Assembly (NCBI GenBank): GCA_031288575.1
Contig: JAITRD010000311.1
Span: 1-13,121, forward strand
From: Treponema sp.
GTDB lineage: Bacteria; Spirochaetota; Spirochaetia; Treponematales; Breznakiellaceae
Direction of reading: 5' to 3'
DNA: 13,121 bases
Part shown: positions 1 to 7,158 of the stretch, one piece after another
Layout: the number at the start of each line of letters is the position of its first letter
How positions within the stretch are numbered: position 1 is the first letter of the stretch
Position numbers and translations under genes: made by a program
The notes under the pieces: generated by a model
Seen by the model: the letters and a program-made list of their open reading frames with translations, nothing else
Database searches by the model: none
What the model was told of the DNA's origin: nothing

Positions 1-420
1 TATATGGAAGAAGAGATGACCCGGGCGGCTTTTACCGGCGACGGATGGCTAAAAACCGGCGACCTGGGTTATCTTGACCGGAAGGGCCGGCTTTTTATCC
101 GGGGCCGGCTCAAGGCGATGATCCTCGGCCCTTCGGGGGAAAACATCTACCCCGAGGATATTGAGCGCTTCCTTACCGCTTCGGAAATGGTGGAGGAAGC
201 CCTGGTGTATTCCGGCGGCAGGGGGGAACTTATCGCCCTTATCGTCCTGAGCGAACAGGCCAAAACCATGCTGGCCGCCCTGGGAGACAGCCTGGAGGAA
301 CTAAAACGCCGCATCAACAAAAAACTCGCCGCCTTTTCCCGGCTTAACCGCATTGAGATCCGGGAAAAACCCTTTGAAAAAACCCCCACCTTAAAGATTA
401 AGCGTTTCCTCTATCCCTAA
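1..420 (+). CDS. AMP-forming acyl-CoA synthetase (ANL superfamily), C-terminal part
   Basis: Only the last 139 codons are visible; the reading frame is open to the window edge, so the gene starts upstream. The first 45 or so residues carry the hinge region of adenylate-forming enzymes (GWLKTGDLGYLDRKGRLFIRG, then GENIYPEDIE), which moves the C-terminal lid between adenylation and thioester formation. The end holds TPTLKIKRF, matching the A10 motif with the catalytic lysine of the acyl/aryl-CoA ligase family. The likely reaction is ATP-dependent activation of a carboxylic acid, probably a fatty acid, to its CoA thioester via an acyl-AMP. The protein ends soon after A10, as is normal for the family. 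It converges on the PASTA gene with a 26-bp gap and no obvious terminator. Substrate cannot be judged because the binding pocket lies outside the window; an acyl-ACP synthetase is also possible. Confidence 0.88.
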   Translation, partial: YMEEEMTRAAFTGDGWLKTGDLGYLDRKGRLFIRGRLKAMILGPSGENIYPEDIERFLTASEMVEEALVYSGGRGELIALIVLSEQAKTMLAALGDSLEELKRRINKKLAAFSRLNRIEIREKPFEKTPTLKIKRFLYP

Positions 421-446
421 CAGTCAGTCTGCCGCAAAGAACCGAT

Positions 447-1499
447 CTATTCCGGGGAGAGGGCTTCCGGCGGGGCTTTTACGGTTTCCCGGTAAATTTC
501 CCGGTTCAGCATGGAAAGGATAAGCACGGAGTCGGCGGGAAGGCGGTAGGGAACGGTTAACTCGCCCCCGGGATAATCTATGGCCAGAAGAAGCCGCCGC
601 TCCCCCGAAGGGAGAAGGGCCTCAAGGCGGACGGCCAGGGGATAGGGGTTTCTGGGGATAGTATGCCGGAAGAGGGCAAAAACATCCCCCTCCTCCGTTT
701 TTTCGGGAATGGTAACGGTAAGGGACATACGGACATTTGCCGGGGCCGTCCTGCCTCCCGCCGGTTCCTGGAATACGACGATCTCCCCCTGCTCCTGCCC
801 CTCCAGTGCCCGGAGGATAAAGGTAAAATTTATCCCCGCACGGCTCAGTTCTTCCAGGGCTTCGGCATAGGACAATCCCAAAAGGTTCGGCACCTTTATT
901 TGGGTGTTTTCCGGGCCCCGGCTGACTACCAGTTCCAAAACAACGGGCCCGGAGATAAGGGTTTCCGGAGGAGGGCTCTGCTGGAGTATGGTTCCCGGAG
1001 CTTCAGGGGAATACTGATACATAAAGGGTTCCTTGAGGGATATGAGGGGAGCCGCCGGGGCGCTTCCCGCGGAGGCCAGGATCGTTTGGATATCCATCCT
1101 CACCTCGTCAATATTGCGGCCCACATAATTTTCCACGCTGTTAATAATTACCCCCTGGCTTACCACGAGCCGGATCCGGCGTCCCGCCTTAACGATGGTG
1201 CCCGCGCTGGGTTCCTGTTCCAGGATGAGCCCCTTGTCGGAGGCGGACTGGGAATAACGGAGCTGAAGCCGGGGGTATAGTTCCTTGGCCTGCAATTCCA
1301 AAAGGGCCTCGGTGAGTTCCTTGCCCCGGACATCGGGGATCATGGTTTGTTCCTCCCCCCGGACGGCGATAAAAAAGACCGAAACCGCGATAAGCCCCAC
1401 AAAGAGGACAAGCCCCAGGCCCATAAAAAGGAAAAGCCGCAAATGGCTGGCTACATAGGTTTCTATTTTTTTATTCGGATCAAATTTGATAAAACCCAT
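447..1499 (-). CDS. Membrane-anchored protein with three PASTA domains, no kinase or PBP domain
   Basis: This 350-aa protein has a short basic cytoplasmic N-terminus, one membrane helix (about residues 21-46) and an extracytoplasmic part. Three PASTA repeats follow at about 52-116 (MIPDVRGKELTEAL), 120-195 (ENYVGRNIDEV) and 200-264 (IKVPNLLGLSYAEAL), then a beta-rich tail of about 85 residues. PASTA domains bind peptidoglycan fragments or beta-lactams in Ser/Thr kinases and PBPs; neither catalytic domain is present here. The chosen ATG at 1499 lies 4 nt after the fmt stop and has GGGGTGAGGG just upstream. An upstream TTG at 1526 would extend it by 9 residues inside fmt but has no ribosome site. 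It is the last gene of the def-fmt operon. A role as cell-wall sensor or adaptor is inferred. Confidence 0.87.
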   Translation of the reverse strand: MGFIKFDPNKKIETYVASHLRLFLFMGLGLVLFVGLIAVSVFFIAVRGEEQTMIPDVRGKELTEALLELQAKELYPRLQLRYSQSASDKGLILEQEPSAGTIVKAGRRIRLVVSQGVIINSVENYVGRNIDEVRMDIQTILASAGSAPAAPLISLKEPFMYQYSPEAPGTILQQSPPPETLISGPVVLELVVSRGPENTQIKVPNLLGLSYAEALEELSRAGINFTFILRALEGQEQGEIVVFQEPAGGRTAPANVRMSLTVTIPEKTEEGDVFALFRHTIPRNPYPLAVRLEALLPSGERRLLLAIDYPGGELTVPYRLPADSVLILSMLNREIYRETVKAPPEALSPE

Positions 1500-1503
1500 A
1501 CCC

Positions 1504-2493
1504 TCACCCCAGCCGGGAACCGGCAAAATTCTTGACGCCGTTTAAAAAGGCCCGCCAGTCAAGGGCTTTTTTAGTACGGTACTGCAGCCGGGTAACTTCC
1601 AAAATTCCGTCCCCCGTTTGTATTTGGATGCCCCGGGCTTTGTTTATGCCCAAAACCAGCCCCGGCACGGGGTTTATTTCAGAGACCGGGGACATCCGGG
1701 GCCCCGGGGTTCCCTCAAGGATAAAAAGCTCCTGGCCGCCGTGGCAGGTAAAAGAGAGGGGCCAGGGGGTAAAAGCCCGGATCCCGGCGTCAATCTCGGC
1801 GGCGCTCCGGGACCAGTCGATGCGGCCGTCCTCCCGGGCGATAAGGGAACAGTAACTGGCCTCCCCGTGATTCTGGGGCCGTCCCGCAAGATCTCCCCGG
1901 GCAAGGCCGCGGAGCACCCCGGGAAGGAGGGCCGCGCCTTTCCGGGCGGCGGTTTCGCTTAAATCCGCGGCGGTTTCCCGGCCGCTCAGGGGAAAACTTT
2001 CCTGTAGAAGAATATCCCCGGCATCCATCTCCCGGGCCAGGCGCTGGATAGTTACCCCGGTTTCCCGGTCCCGGTTCAGGATAGCCGCCGGAATAGGGGC
2101 GGCCCCCCGGTATTTCGGCAGAAGGCTGGGGTGGATATTAATCCCTCCCTGGGGGAAAAGGGATAAAAACCGGGGGCCGAAAATTCGGCCGTAGGCAAAG
2201 GATATAAGAAGATCCGGCTTCAGGGCGGCGACGGCCTCCCGGGCGGCGGAATCCAGCCGCTCCGGCTTTAATATTGCCAGGGGGGGCCTTCCTTCCCGCC
2301 GCAAATTTTCCCCGAGCCGGGCCGCAGCGGCGGCCGTTTCGGTCGGCTCAGGCCTCCCGCGGCGTCCCCTGGCGCTGTCGGGATTAGAAAGAACCCCCGC
2401 CAAATAAAAGCCCGAATCCGCCAATTCAAGTTCCGCCAGGGTTTCCAGGGCGGGCACGGCAATGGCGGGGCTGCCGGCAAATAAAATCCGCAT
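1504..2493 (-). CDS. fmt: Methionyl-tRNA formyltransferase
   Basis: This cytoplasmic enzyme transfers a formyl group from 10-formyl-tetrahydrofolate to the amino group of Met-tRNA(fMet), making the bacterial initiator tRNA. The 329-aa length is normal for the family. The N-terminal Rossmann-type domain starts MRILFAGSPAIAVPAL. The catalytic signature INIHPSLLPKYRGAAPI gives Asn119 and His121, and MDAGDIL supplies the catalytic Asp157. The C-terminal OB-like tRNA-binding domain covers about residues 210-320. The start is supported by AGGAGG five bases before the ATG; this site overlaps the def stop codon (TAG at 2503-2505), so def and fmt are probably translationally coupled. It is the middle gene of the def-fmt-PASTA operon, and the def-fmt pairing is a classic one. 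Confidence 0.97.
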   Translation of the reverse strand: MRILFAGSPAIAVPALETLAELELADSGFYLAGVLSNPDSARGRRGRPEPTETAAAAARLGENLRREGRPPLAILKPERLDSAAREAVAALKPDLLISFAYGRIFGPRFLSLFPQGGINIHPSLLPKYRGAAPIPAAILNRDRETGVTIQRLAREMDAGDILLQESFPLSGRETAADLSETAARKGAALLPGVLRGLARGDLAGRPQNHGEASYCSLIAREDGRIDWSRSAAEIDAGIRAFTPWPLSFTCHGGQELFILEGTPGPRMSPVSEINPVPGLVLGINKARGIQIQTGDGILEVTRLQYRTKKALDWRAFLNGVKNFAGSRLG

Positions 2494-2502
2494 CCCGGCC
2501 TC

Positions 2503-2988
2503 CTAAGCCCGCCGCCGTTTTTCCCACTTGGCAAGGGCTTTATTCCGCTGAATTTCAGAAAGGCGGTCGATAAAAAGGATCCCCTCCAGGTGATCGTATT
2601 CATGCTGGATAACCCGGGCCAGGATGCTGTCCGCTTCCAGGGTAAAGGGCCGGCCCTTTTCGTTCCATGCCTGTACCTGTACCTTCCGGGGGCGGATCAC
2701 ATCCTCCCAGACGCCGGGTACGGAAAGGCAGCCCTCTTCATAGGACTCCTGTTCTTGGGATGTTCCAATGATAGTGGGGTTGATAAATACCCGGGGCTCA
2801 TCCCGCTCAATATGGACCACGAATATTCTTTTCATAAGCCCAACCTGGGGCCCCGCAAGGCCGACGCCTTTCCCCAGGTGCATTATCTCAATCATCTCTT
2901 CGGCGATTTTTTCATATTCCCGGTTTATGGGTTTAACCGGCAGAGCCTTCTGACGAAGCAGTTCATTTCCTAAATAAAGTATTTCCAT
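2503..2988 (-). CDS. def: Peptide deformylase
   Basis: This metalloenzyme removes the formyl group from the N-terminal formyl-Met of new proteins, acting together with the neighbouring fmt. All three family motifs are visible in the 161-aa protein: GVGLAGPQVG (residues 41-50, with Pro where many have Ala), EGCLSVPG (metal ligand Cys87) and HEYDHLEG (metal ligands His129 and His133, catalytic Glu130). Length and motifs fit type I deformylases. The start MEILYLGNELL matches the usual short N-terminus of the family. It has no well-spaced ribosome-binding site: AAAGGGG directly abuts the ATG. A good promoter would put the transcription start at about the ATG. First gene of the def-fmt-PASTA operon. 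Confidence 0.97.
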   Translation of the reverse strand: MEILYLGNELLRQKALPVKPINREYEKIAEEMIEIMHLGKGVGLAGPQVGLMKRIFVVHIERDEPRVFINPTIIGTSQEQESYEEGCLSVPGVWEDVIRPRKVQVQAWNEKGRPFTLEADSILARVIQHEYDHLEGILFIDRLSEIQRNKALAKWEKRRRA

Positions 2989-2995
2989 CCCCTTT

Positions 2996-3025
2996 AGTAT
3001 AGCAAAAAAACCCGCCTATAAACAA
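2996..3025 (-). promoter_or_regulatory. Candidate sigma-70 promoter for def (proximal)
   Basis: Read leftwards: -35 TTGTTT (3020-3025), an 18-bp spacer, and -10 TATACT (2996-3001, five of six consensus bases). The expected start point is about 2989, the base before the ATG of def, so the transcript would be leaderless or nearly so. This agrees with the missing spaced ribosome site. Predicted from sequence only. Confidence 0.5.
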
Positions 3026-3061
3026 GAAAGAAGCCTTGGGGCCGGGGCTCCCGCGTTTACT

Positions 3062-3089
3062 TTTATAACCCGCTCTTGAAGTGTAACAA
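3062..3089 (-). promoter_or_regulatory. Second possible promoter for def, with its -35 inside the repeat edge
   Basis: Leftward reading gives TTGTTA (3084-3089) and TATAAA (3062-3067) with a 16-bp spacer. TTGTTA is the outermost sequence of repeat copy 1, so the repeat end would supply the -35 box. A transcript from here would have a def leader of roughly 65 nt. The -35 is only four of six, so this is tentative. Confidence 0.3.
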
Positions 3090-3240
3090 AAATTACCTGC
3101 CGGGAGGGAAAAATCCCCATGGGGGTCACGCTTGCTTTGCACGAGGAGGTTTGTTGTTGTCCTTGAGGGCCAGATGGTGCAAAGCTTCGGTCAAGTGACC
3201 CCCATGGGTATTTTGTTCACCCGGCCGGCCTTGTTGTTCC
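3084..3240 (+). repeat. 157-bp palindromic repeat, copy 1
   Basis: Copy 1 of a three-copy interspersed repeat, running from TAACAAAAAT to TTGTTGTTCC. The outer arms (3100-3129 and 3195-3224) pair with several mismatches and include CCCATGGGGGTCAC. An inner stem pairs GCTTTGCAC (3134-3142) with GTGCAAAGC (3177-3185). Between outer and inner stems is an asymmetric bulge (GCTT against CTTCGGTCAA), and the apex keeps GTTGTCCTTGAGGG. It lies between the def start and the 3' end of the leftward sugar operon. No transposase or credible protein is encoded. It could be a REP/MITE-like mobile palindrome or a structured RNA; I do not recognise a named family. Confidence 0.88.
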
Positions 3241-3390
3241 TTTGGGGGGGGGAATGTTCGGGTGGTGAGGATTGGTCCTTGGAGGGGGGAGGGCTTTCCC
3301 GGATGTGGGGGGGTAATAAGGGCCTTAAGCATAACCGCCGCTACGGTTTTTCCCTTTGCGGTAGATTTATTACCCCCCGAGGTTGTTATC
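3241..3390. repeat. G-run-rich stretch with a 12-bp perfect inverted repeat
   Basis: The + strand carries G9 (3244-3252), G6, G3 and G7 (3307-3313) runs. GGGGGGTAATAA (3308-3319) pairs perfectly with TTATTACCCCCC (3367-3378) around a 47-nt loop, and that loop holds a further ACCGC/GCGGT pair. The order GGATG-Gn-AATAA-GGG resembles the left arm of the element at 11963-11989, which also follows a copy of the 157-bp repeat, so the two may be diverged relatives. No gene is seen here. Confidence 0.6.
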
Positions 3391-3397
3391 CTCTTCT

Positions 3398-3605
3398 TCA
3401 AGTTAAATTTAACCCACTATGCTTGAACAAGCCCGCTGGGGAGGGGAAAAGGCCGGGGAAAACAGGGACCTGCTTGCAGGTCCACGGAATTCCCCGCCGA
3501 GCGTACCGAAGGTAGCGGAGGCGGACTCTACAAGCGTTTTCCCCGGCCTTTTCCCCTCCCCAGCGGGTATTGCACAAAATTTTGTGGGCCAAGTTTAACT
3601 TAAGA
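3398..3605. repeat. Large inverted-repeat element with perfect 32-bp arms
   Basis: The arms at 3432-3463 and 3536-3567 are perfectly complementary over 32 bp, starting CCCGCTGGGGAGGGGAAAAG. The 72-nt interior holds a perfect hairpin, GGACCTGC-TT-GCAGGTCC (3466-3483), and a second stem, CCGCC (3494-3498) with GGCGG (3520-3524), capped by TACC-GAA-GGTA. A weaker outer layer (AAGTTAAA...CCCAC on both sides) extends the symmetry to about 3398-3605 and includes the palindromes GTTAAATTTAAC (3402-3413) and CACAAAATTTTGTG (3573-3586). It starts 18 bp beyond the stop of the last permease gene and could end that transcript, but no T-tract of an intrinsic terminator is present. A MITE-like element is the alternative. 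Confidence 0.85.
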
Positions 3606-3622
3606 GGGATCACGCGCCGTCG

Positions 3623-4519
3623 CTATTCTTTCAATGAGCCCATCATTACGCCTTTCATGAAGTATTTTTGGGCGAAGGGGTAGACGAAGAGGATGGGGAC
3701 GGTGGCTATTACAATGGTGCAGTATTTGATTAGTTCGTCCAAGAGGAAAACTCCCTGGACATCTTCCATTGCCATTTCGGTTACGCTGCTTCCGGCGCTG
3801 GTGTTGGAGAGCAGGATTTCCCGCAGGAAGAGCTGGAGGGGCCATAAATCGCGGCTGCGCAAATAGACCATGGCGTTAAACCAGGAATTCCAGTGGCCTA
3901 CGGAATAAAAGAGGACCATTACGGCTACGGTAGCTTTGGCCACGGGCAAAATTATTCTGAAAAGGACGATAAAATCGTTTGCCCCGTCTATTTTTGCCGA
4001 TTCTTCCAGGCTGGCGGGTATGGACTGGAAGGAGGTTTTCATTACGATCAGGTTCCAGGTCGCTATGGCGCCGGGGATGATCAGGGCCCAGCGGGTGTTG
4101 TAAAAACCTATTGCCCTGACGAGGAGAAAATTGGGGATTAGCCCTCCGGAAAAATACATGGTAAAGACGATGGCTATGGTCAAAAGCTTTTTAAACATGA
4201 GGCTGCGCCGCGACAGTACATAAGCGCCCATGGAGGTAAAAAGGATGTTGACGGCGGTACCGGCGATAACATAAATGAGGGTGTTTTTATATCCGGAACT
4301 TATATTGGGGTTATTGAAAACGACCTTGTACCCTTCCAGGCTAAAGCCCGAGGGCTTCAGCAGGGGGCCGATATGGGACAGGAGTTTTATGGGATCGCTA
4401 AGGGATGCCATGATTACGTGGATCATGGGGTATATAAAAAGAAGGGAGAAAATAACCAGCAGGGCATAATTAAGAATGTCAAATACCAGTTCCGGAATGT
4501 TTTTGCGTTCAACCATCAT
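3623..4519 (-). CDS. Carbohydrate ABC transporter permease, YtcP/LplC type
   Basis: A 298-aa inner-membrane permease of the CUT1 (binding-protein-dependent) sugar importers. About six hydrophobic helices are visible (near 18-38, 78-100, 110-135, 140-160, 190-210 and 258-280). The cytoplasmic EAA loop that contacts the ATPase is EESAKIDGANDFIVLFRIILP (172-192). The ending QKYFMKGVMMGSLKE is typical of the YtcP/LplC branch. Two ATGs in tandem are possible starts (4519 and 4516); GGGAGG lies 10 bases before the first. It is the last gene of the sugar operon, 16 bp after the partner permease. No ATPase gene is present in the window; in this transporter type a shared MsmX-like ATPase usually serves many importers. 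Confidence 0.93.
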   Translation of the reverse strand: MMVERKNIPELVFDILNYALLVIFSLLFIYPMIHVIMASLSDPIKLLSHIGPLLKPSGFSLEGYKVVFNNPNISSGYKNTLIYVIAGTAVNILFTSMGAYVLSRRSLMFKKLLTIAIVFTMYFSGGLIPNFLLVRAIGFYNTRWALIIPGAIATWNLIVMKTSFQSIPASLEESAKIDGANDFIVLFRIILPVAKATVAVMVLFYSVGHWNSWFNAMVYLRSRDLWPLQLFLREILLSNTSAGSSVTEMAMEDVQGVFLLDELIKYCTIVIATVPILFVYPFAQKYFMKGVMMGSLKE

Positions 4520-4535
4520 TTGATTTTATCCTCCC

Positions 4536-5459
4536 TTACCAGAGGCTTTCTTTTATCACCCGCCGGCTGGTATAATTCACCGAGCAAAGGATGATGATGT
4601 TTATCAGGGAATTAAATAAGCCGACCGCCGCGCCTACGCTGTAGTTTGCCTCTTCCAAGCCCCGGCGGTACACATAGGAGGATATGATATCCGCCGTTTC
4701 GTACACCAGGGGATTATACAGGAGGATGACCTTTTCATAACCCTGGGACATTATCTGCCCCAGCCGCATTATCAGTTGGATGGTGATTATCGGGATCAGG
4801 GACGGGAAGGTAATATACAGCATCTTAACAAAGCGCCCGGCGCCGTCAATTTCCGCGGCCTCATATAAATTGGGATCCACCGACGACAGGGTCGCTAAAT
4901 AAATTATGCTTCCCCAGCCCATGGTCTGCCAAATTCCGCTTCCCACGTAGAGGGGCTGGAAATACCGGGGTATGCTCAGCAGGTTGTCCGGTTCAAGGCC
5001 GAACATCCCCAGGATCTGGTTGAACAGACCCTGGGTGCGGGAAAAATCTTTTAACAGGCCGCATATCACCATCAAGGAAATAAAGTGGGGAAGGTAACTT
5101 ATGGTCTGCACGGTCTTTTTGAATATCCCCTGGTTCACTTCGTTAAGCAGCAGGGCGAATATGATGGGCATGGGAAATCCAAACACAAGGGAATAAATAT
5201 TGATGAGGAGGGTGTTTTTGATAGTCCGCACCGCGTAGGGGCCGGCCAAAAAATCGACAAAATGTTTGAATCCGACCCACTGGCTTTTGAAAAAGCCCCT
5301 GGCGGGAAGGTACTGCTGAAAGGCGATGATCACGCCTCCCATGGTTATATAATGAAAAATGAAATAATAGGCTACTATGGGAATGGCCATCAAATAGACA
5401 TACCTATTCATGGACAAATCCTTTCGCAGCCGTATAAAGGCTTTTTCCCGCCTGACCAT
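4536..5459 (-). CDS. Carbohydrate ABC transporter permease, LplB/YteP type
   Basis: A 307-aa partner permease of the same importer. It has a basic N-terminus and a first helix at about residues 20-40. The YEAAEIDGAGRFVKMLYITFP stretch (199-219) is the EAA loop for docking on the ATPase, and NYSVGAAVGLFNSLINIIIL is the last helix. The LplB/YteP family pairs with LplA-type binding proteins, as here. The chosen ATG at 5459 has AGGAAGGA five bases upstream, lies 11 bp after the GH51 stop, and that stop codon sits inside the ribosome site. An upstream TTG at 5492 would overlap GH51 and has no such site. Forms a heterodimeric channel with the protein from 3623-4519 (inferred). Confidence 0.93.
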   Translation of the reverse strand: MVRREKAFIRLRKDLSMNRYVYLMAIPIVAYYFIFHYITMGGVIIAFQQYLPARGFFKSQWVGFKHFVDFLAGPYAVRTIKNTLLINIYSLVFGFPMPIIFALLLNEVNQGIFKKTVQTISYLPHFISLMVICGLLKDFSRTQGLFNQILGMFGLEPDNLLSIPRYFQPLYVGSGIWQTMGWGSIIYLATLSSVDPNLYEAAEIDGAGRFVKMLYITFPSLIPIITIQLIMRLGQIMSQGYEKVILLYNPLVYETADIISSYVYRRGLEEANYSVGAAVGLFNSLINIIILCSVNYTSRRVIKESLW

Positions 5460-5470
5460 AGGGTTCCTTC

Positions 5471-7081
5471 CTATTTTATAAGCCGGATACAATTCCAGGA
5501 CAGTTTCTTGGCGGCCGTATAAATGACGCCCCCCTCCATTTTTGTCCCCGCCGCCGGTTTCGGCTTAATTACTTCCTGGTTTTCAAAGGTATTTTTCGCG
5601 TCAAGATCTTCGGAAAACATCTCGGTATGTTCCAGAAGTTTATAGCCCTCAAAACCGCGCAGGTCCAGCTCTACCGGGATATCGTTGTACTGATCTTTAT
5701 TGATATAAAAGACGGCGGCTTCTCCCTTTTCCTCGTTGACCGTAGCCGCCCCTTCAATAAGCTGGACCCCTTCATAATCCGGGGTCTGCCGCACAAAATC
5801 GGTGCGGGTCTGTTTCACATCGTGAACCGGGCCGTTTACAACGGGCATTACCGAAACCCCCTGACCGTATTTGTTAAGCTGTTCGTAGGCATAGTAGAGG
5901 GCGGTCTTGTGCACGTGATGCTGATCCATGCCCAGGGCGCGCTGAATAAAGGGGACAAAACACCCGACCTTTACCCGGTCCGCGTGACGGAGCAGGGTCA
6001 TGGCAATCGCGTTAAGCGAAAGGGTTAAAAGCATCTCGCTCATGGCGGGCCGGCGGGGCCCCTCGGCGTCATATTCGCAGTTGTCGTAACGGACAAAGGG
6101 GCGGGTCATGAAGTCATTACGGAATTCCATGGTGTTTTCCCGCCTGCCGTCGTACCAGTAAACAGGCTCCGCTTCTTTCCCGGCATGGACGCCATATTCG
6201 TCAAAGGCGACCATCATGGTCTTCCGGCTTTTGAGCTTGGCCTTCATAAAGTCGCAGCTTGCCAGGGTTGTTTTAATAAAGTCTTCAATTGCGAGAGAAG
6301 AATTGAGCAGGGCGTCTAGGTTTCCTTCAGGGACCGTGTAATAATGATGTATCGCCACCTGATCGACATTATCGTAGCACTGTTCAAGGACATCCATATC
6401 CCATTGAGGATAGGTTGAATTGTGGGGCCCGGAAGATCCGCATACCACGGTTTCACAGGCGGGGTTCATCCATTTGATAAGTTTGGCAATCTCGTTGGAT
6501 TTGACGCCGTATCCTTTAGGGTCCTTTTCCCAGGAACCGATTTGCCACTGGCCGTCCATTTCGTTGCCTAAACACCAGGTCCTTATGGGATAGGGATCGG
6601 GGCGCCCGTATTTTTTGCGCAGTTCCGACCAGTAGGTTCCCCCGGGCCCGATTGAATAATCTATGCAGTGAAAGGCGTCTTTAATGTCGGCGGTACCCAA
6701 ATTTAAGGTATAGATGGGTTCAATATTTGCCCTTTTGGACCATTCGAGGTATTCATCGTGACCAATGGTGTTCGGCTCGATTTGCCGCCAGGCAAAATCA
6801 ATCTGGGCCTTGCGTTCAGAAACAGGGCCGATGGAATTTTCCCATTCCCAGCCGGAAATCCAGTTGCCGCCGGGAAGGCGCACCTGGGGAAGGCCGAATT
6901 CTTTTATCAGCCTTAAAACATCCTGCCGGAAACCCATGTCATCGGCCTCCGGGTGTTTGGGGTTCCAGATGCTGCCATACACGTTACGGCGTATGGGTTC
7001 CAAAAAGGCGCCGTAAAGCCGCCTGTCCACTAAGCCAATTTTATATTCCGGATGAACCGTAATTTTCGCGCTTTTACTCAT
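5471..7081 (-). CDS. abfA: GH51 alpha-L-arabinofuranosidase, intracellular
   Basis: This 536-aa enzyme hydrolyses terminal alpha-L-arabinofuranosyl residues from arabinan, arabinoxylan or arabinogalactan oligosaccharides with retention of configuration. The TIM barrel covers about residues 20-400. WCLGNEMDGQWQ gives the acid/base Glu174 and VAFDEYGVH the nucleophile Glu295, almost the same numbering as in the characterised Geobacillus GH51 enzyme (175 and 294). RLPGGNWISGWEWENSIGP is the usual early GH51 motif. A C-terminal beta domain follows. There is no signal peptide, so it acts on imported oligosaccharides. ATG at 7081 is preceded by AGAAGGGG with 5-nt spacing; a TTG 36 nt upstream is not supported. 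It sits between the binding-protein gene and the permeases, downstream of an attenuator. Confidence 0.95.
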   Translation of the reverse strand: MSKSAKITVHPEYKIGLVDRRLYGAFLEPIRRNVYGSIWNPKHPEADDMGFRQDVLRLIKEFGLPQVRLPGGNWISGWEWENSIGPVSERKAQIDFAWRQIEPNTIGHDEYLEWSKRANIEPIYTLNLGTADIKDAFHCIDYSIGPGGTYWSELRKKYGRPDPYPIRTWCLGNEMDGQWQIGSWEKDPKGYGVKSNEIAKLIKWMNPACETVVCGSSGPHNSTYPQWDMDVLEQCYDNVDQVAIHHYYTVPEGNLDALLNSSLAIEDFIKTTLASCDFMKAKLKSRKTMMVAFDEYGVHAGKEAEPVYWYDGRRENTMEFRNDFMTRPFVRYDNCEYDAEGPRRPAMSEMLLTLSLNAIAMTLLRHADRVKVGCFVPFIQRALGMDQHHVHKTALYYAYEQLNKYGQGVSVMPVVNGPVHDVKQTRTDFVRQTPDYEGVQLIEGAATVNEEKGEAAVFYINKDQYNDIPVELDLRGFEGYKLLEHTEMFSEDLDAKNTFENQEVIKPKPAAGTKMEGGVIYTAAKKLSWNCIRLIK

Positions 7082-7093
7082 TATAACCCCTTC

Positions 7094-7118
7094 TGAAAGC
7101 AATAATATTGAAAGCAAT
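7094..7118 (-). repeat. Two perfect 10-bp direct repeats, 15-bp period
   Basis: TGAAAGCAAT occurs at 7094-7103 and again at 7109-7118 (ATTGCTTTCA on the coding strand). The pair fills the gap between the attenuator hairpin and the GH51 ribosome-binding site. It could be a regulator or RNA-binding site, or simple slippage; nothing else in the window repeats it. Confidence 0.6.
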
Positions 7119-7123
7119 TAAGC

Positions 7124-7158
7124 ATGAAAAAGCCATCCGATAAGAATGGCTTTTTCAT
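7124..7158 (-). terminator. Hairpin terminator/attenuator between the binding-protein gene and GH51
   Basis: A perfect 13-bp stem (ATGAAAAAGCCAT at 7124-7136 and its complement at 7146-7158) with a 9-nt loop begins 11 bp after the lplA-type stop codon. In the leftward transcript the descending arm reads ATGGCTTTTTCAT, so the stem ends in a run of U. Because GH51 and both permeases lie beyond it without an obvious promoter of their own, partial read-through is the simplest view. It would also protect the upstream mRNA end and raise binding-protein output. Confidence 0.8.

Noticed and set aside
663..1280. 205-codon open frame antisense to the PASTA gene
   Set aside because: It is a shadow frame: the opposite strand encodes a well-supported domain protein, and this one shows no motif or ribosome site.
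3084..3240. CRISPR-like repeats
   Set aside because: Copies are few, far apart and in mixed orientation; there is no regular repeat-spacer pattern and no cas gene.
3084..3240. Insertion sequence with transposase
   Set aside because: At 157 bp it cannot encode a transposase, and none is found in the window; a non-autonomous element remains possible.
3132..3515. Open frames of 90-130 codons across repeat copy 1 and the following palindromes, on both strands
   Set aside because: They translate repeat DNA, lack ribosome sites and have low-complexity Pro/Arg/Gly-rich products. Similar peptides (FVVVLEG) reappear in the other repeat copies simply because the DNA is repeated.
3432..3567. tRNA or other known structured RNA in the multi-branched palindrome
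   Set aside because: The branch pattern lacks the tRNA arm lengths, T-loop and anticodon arm, and I recognise no riboswitch motif.
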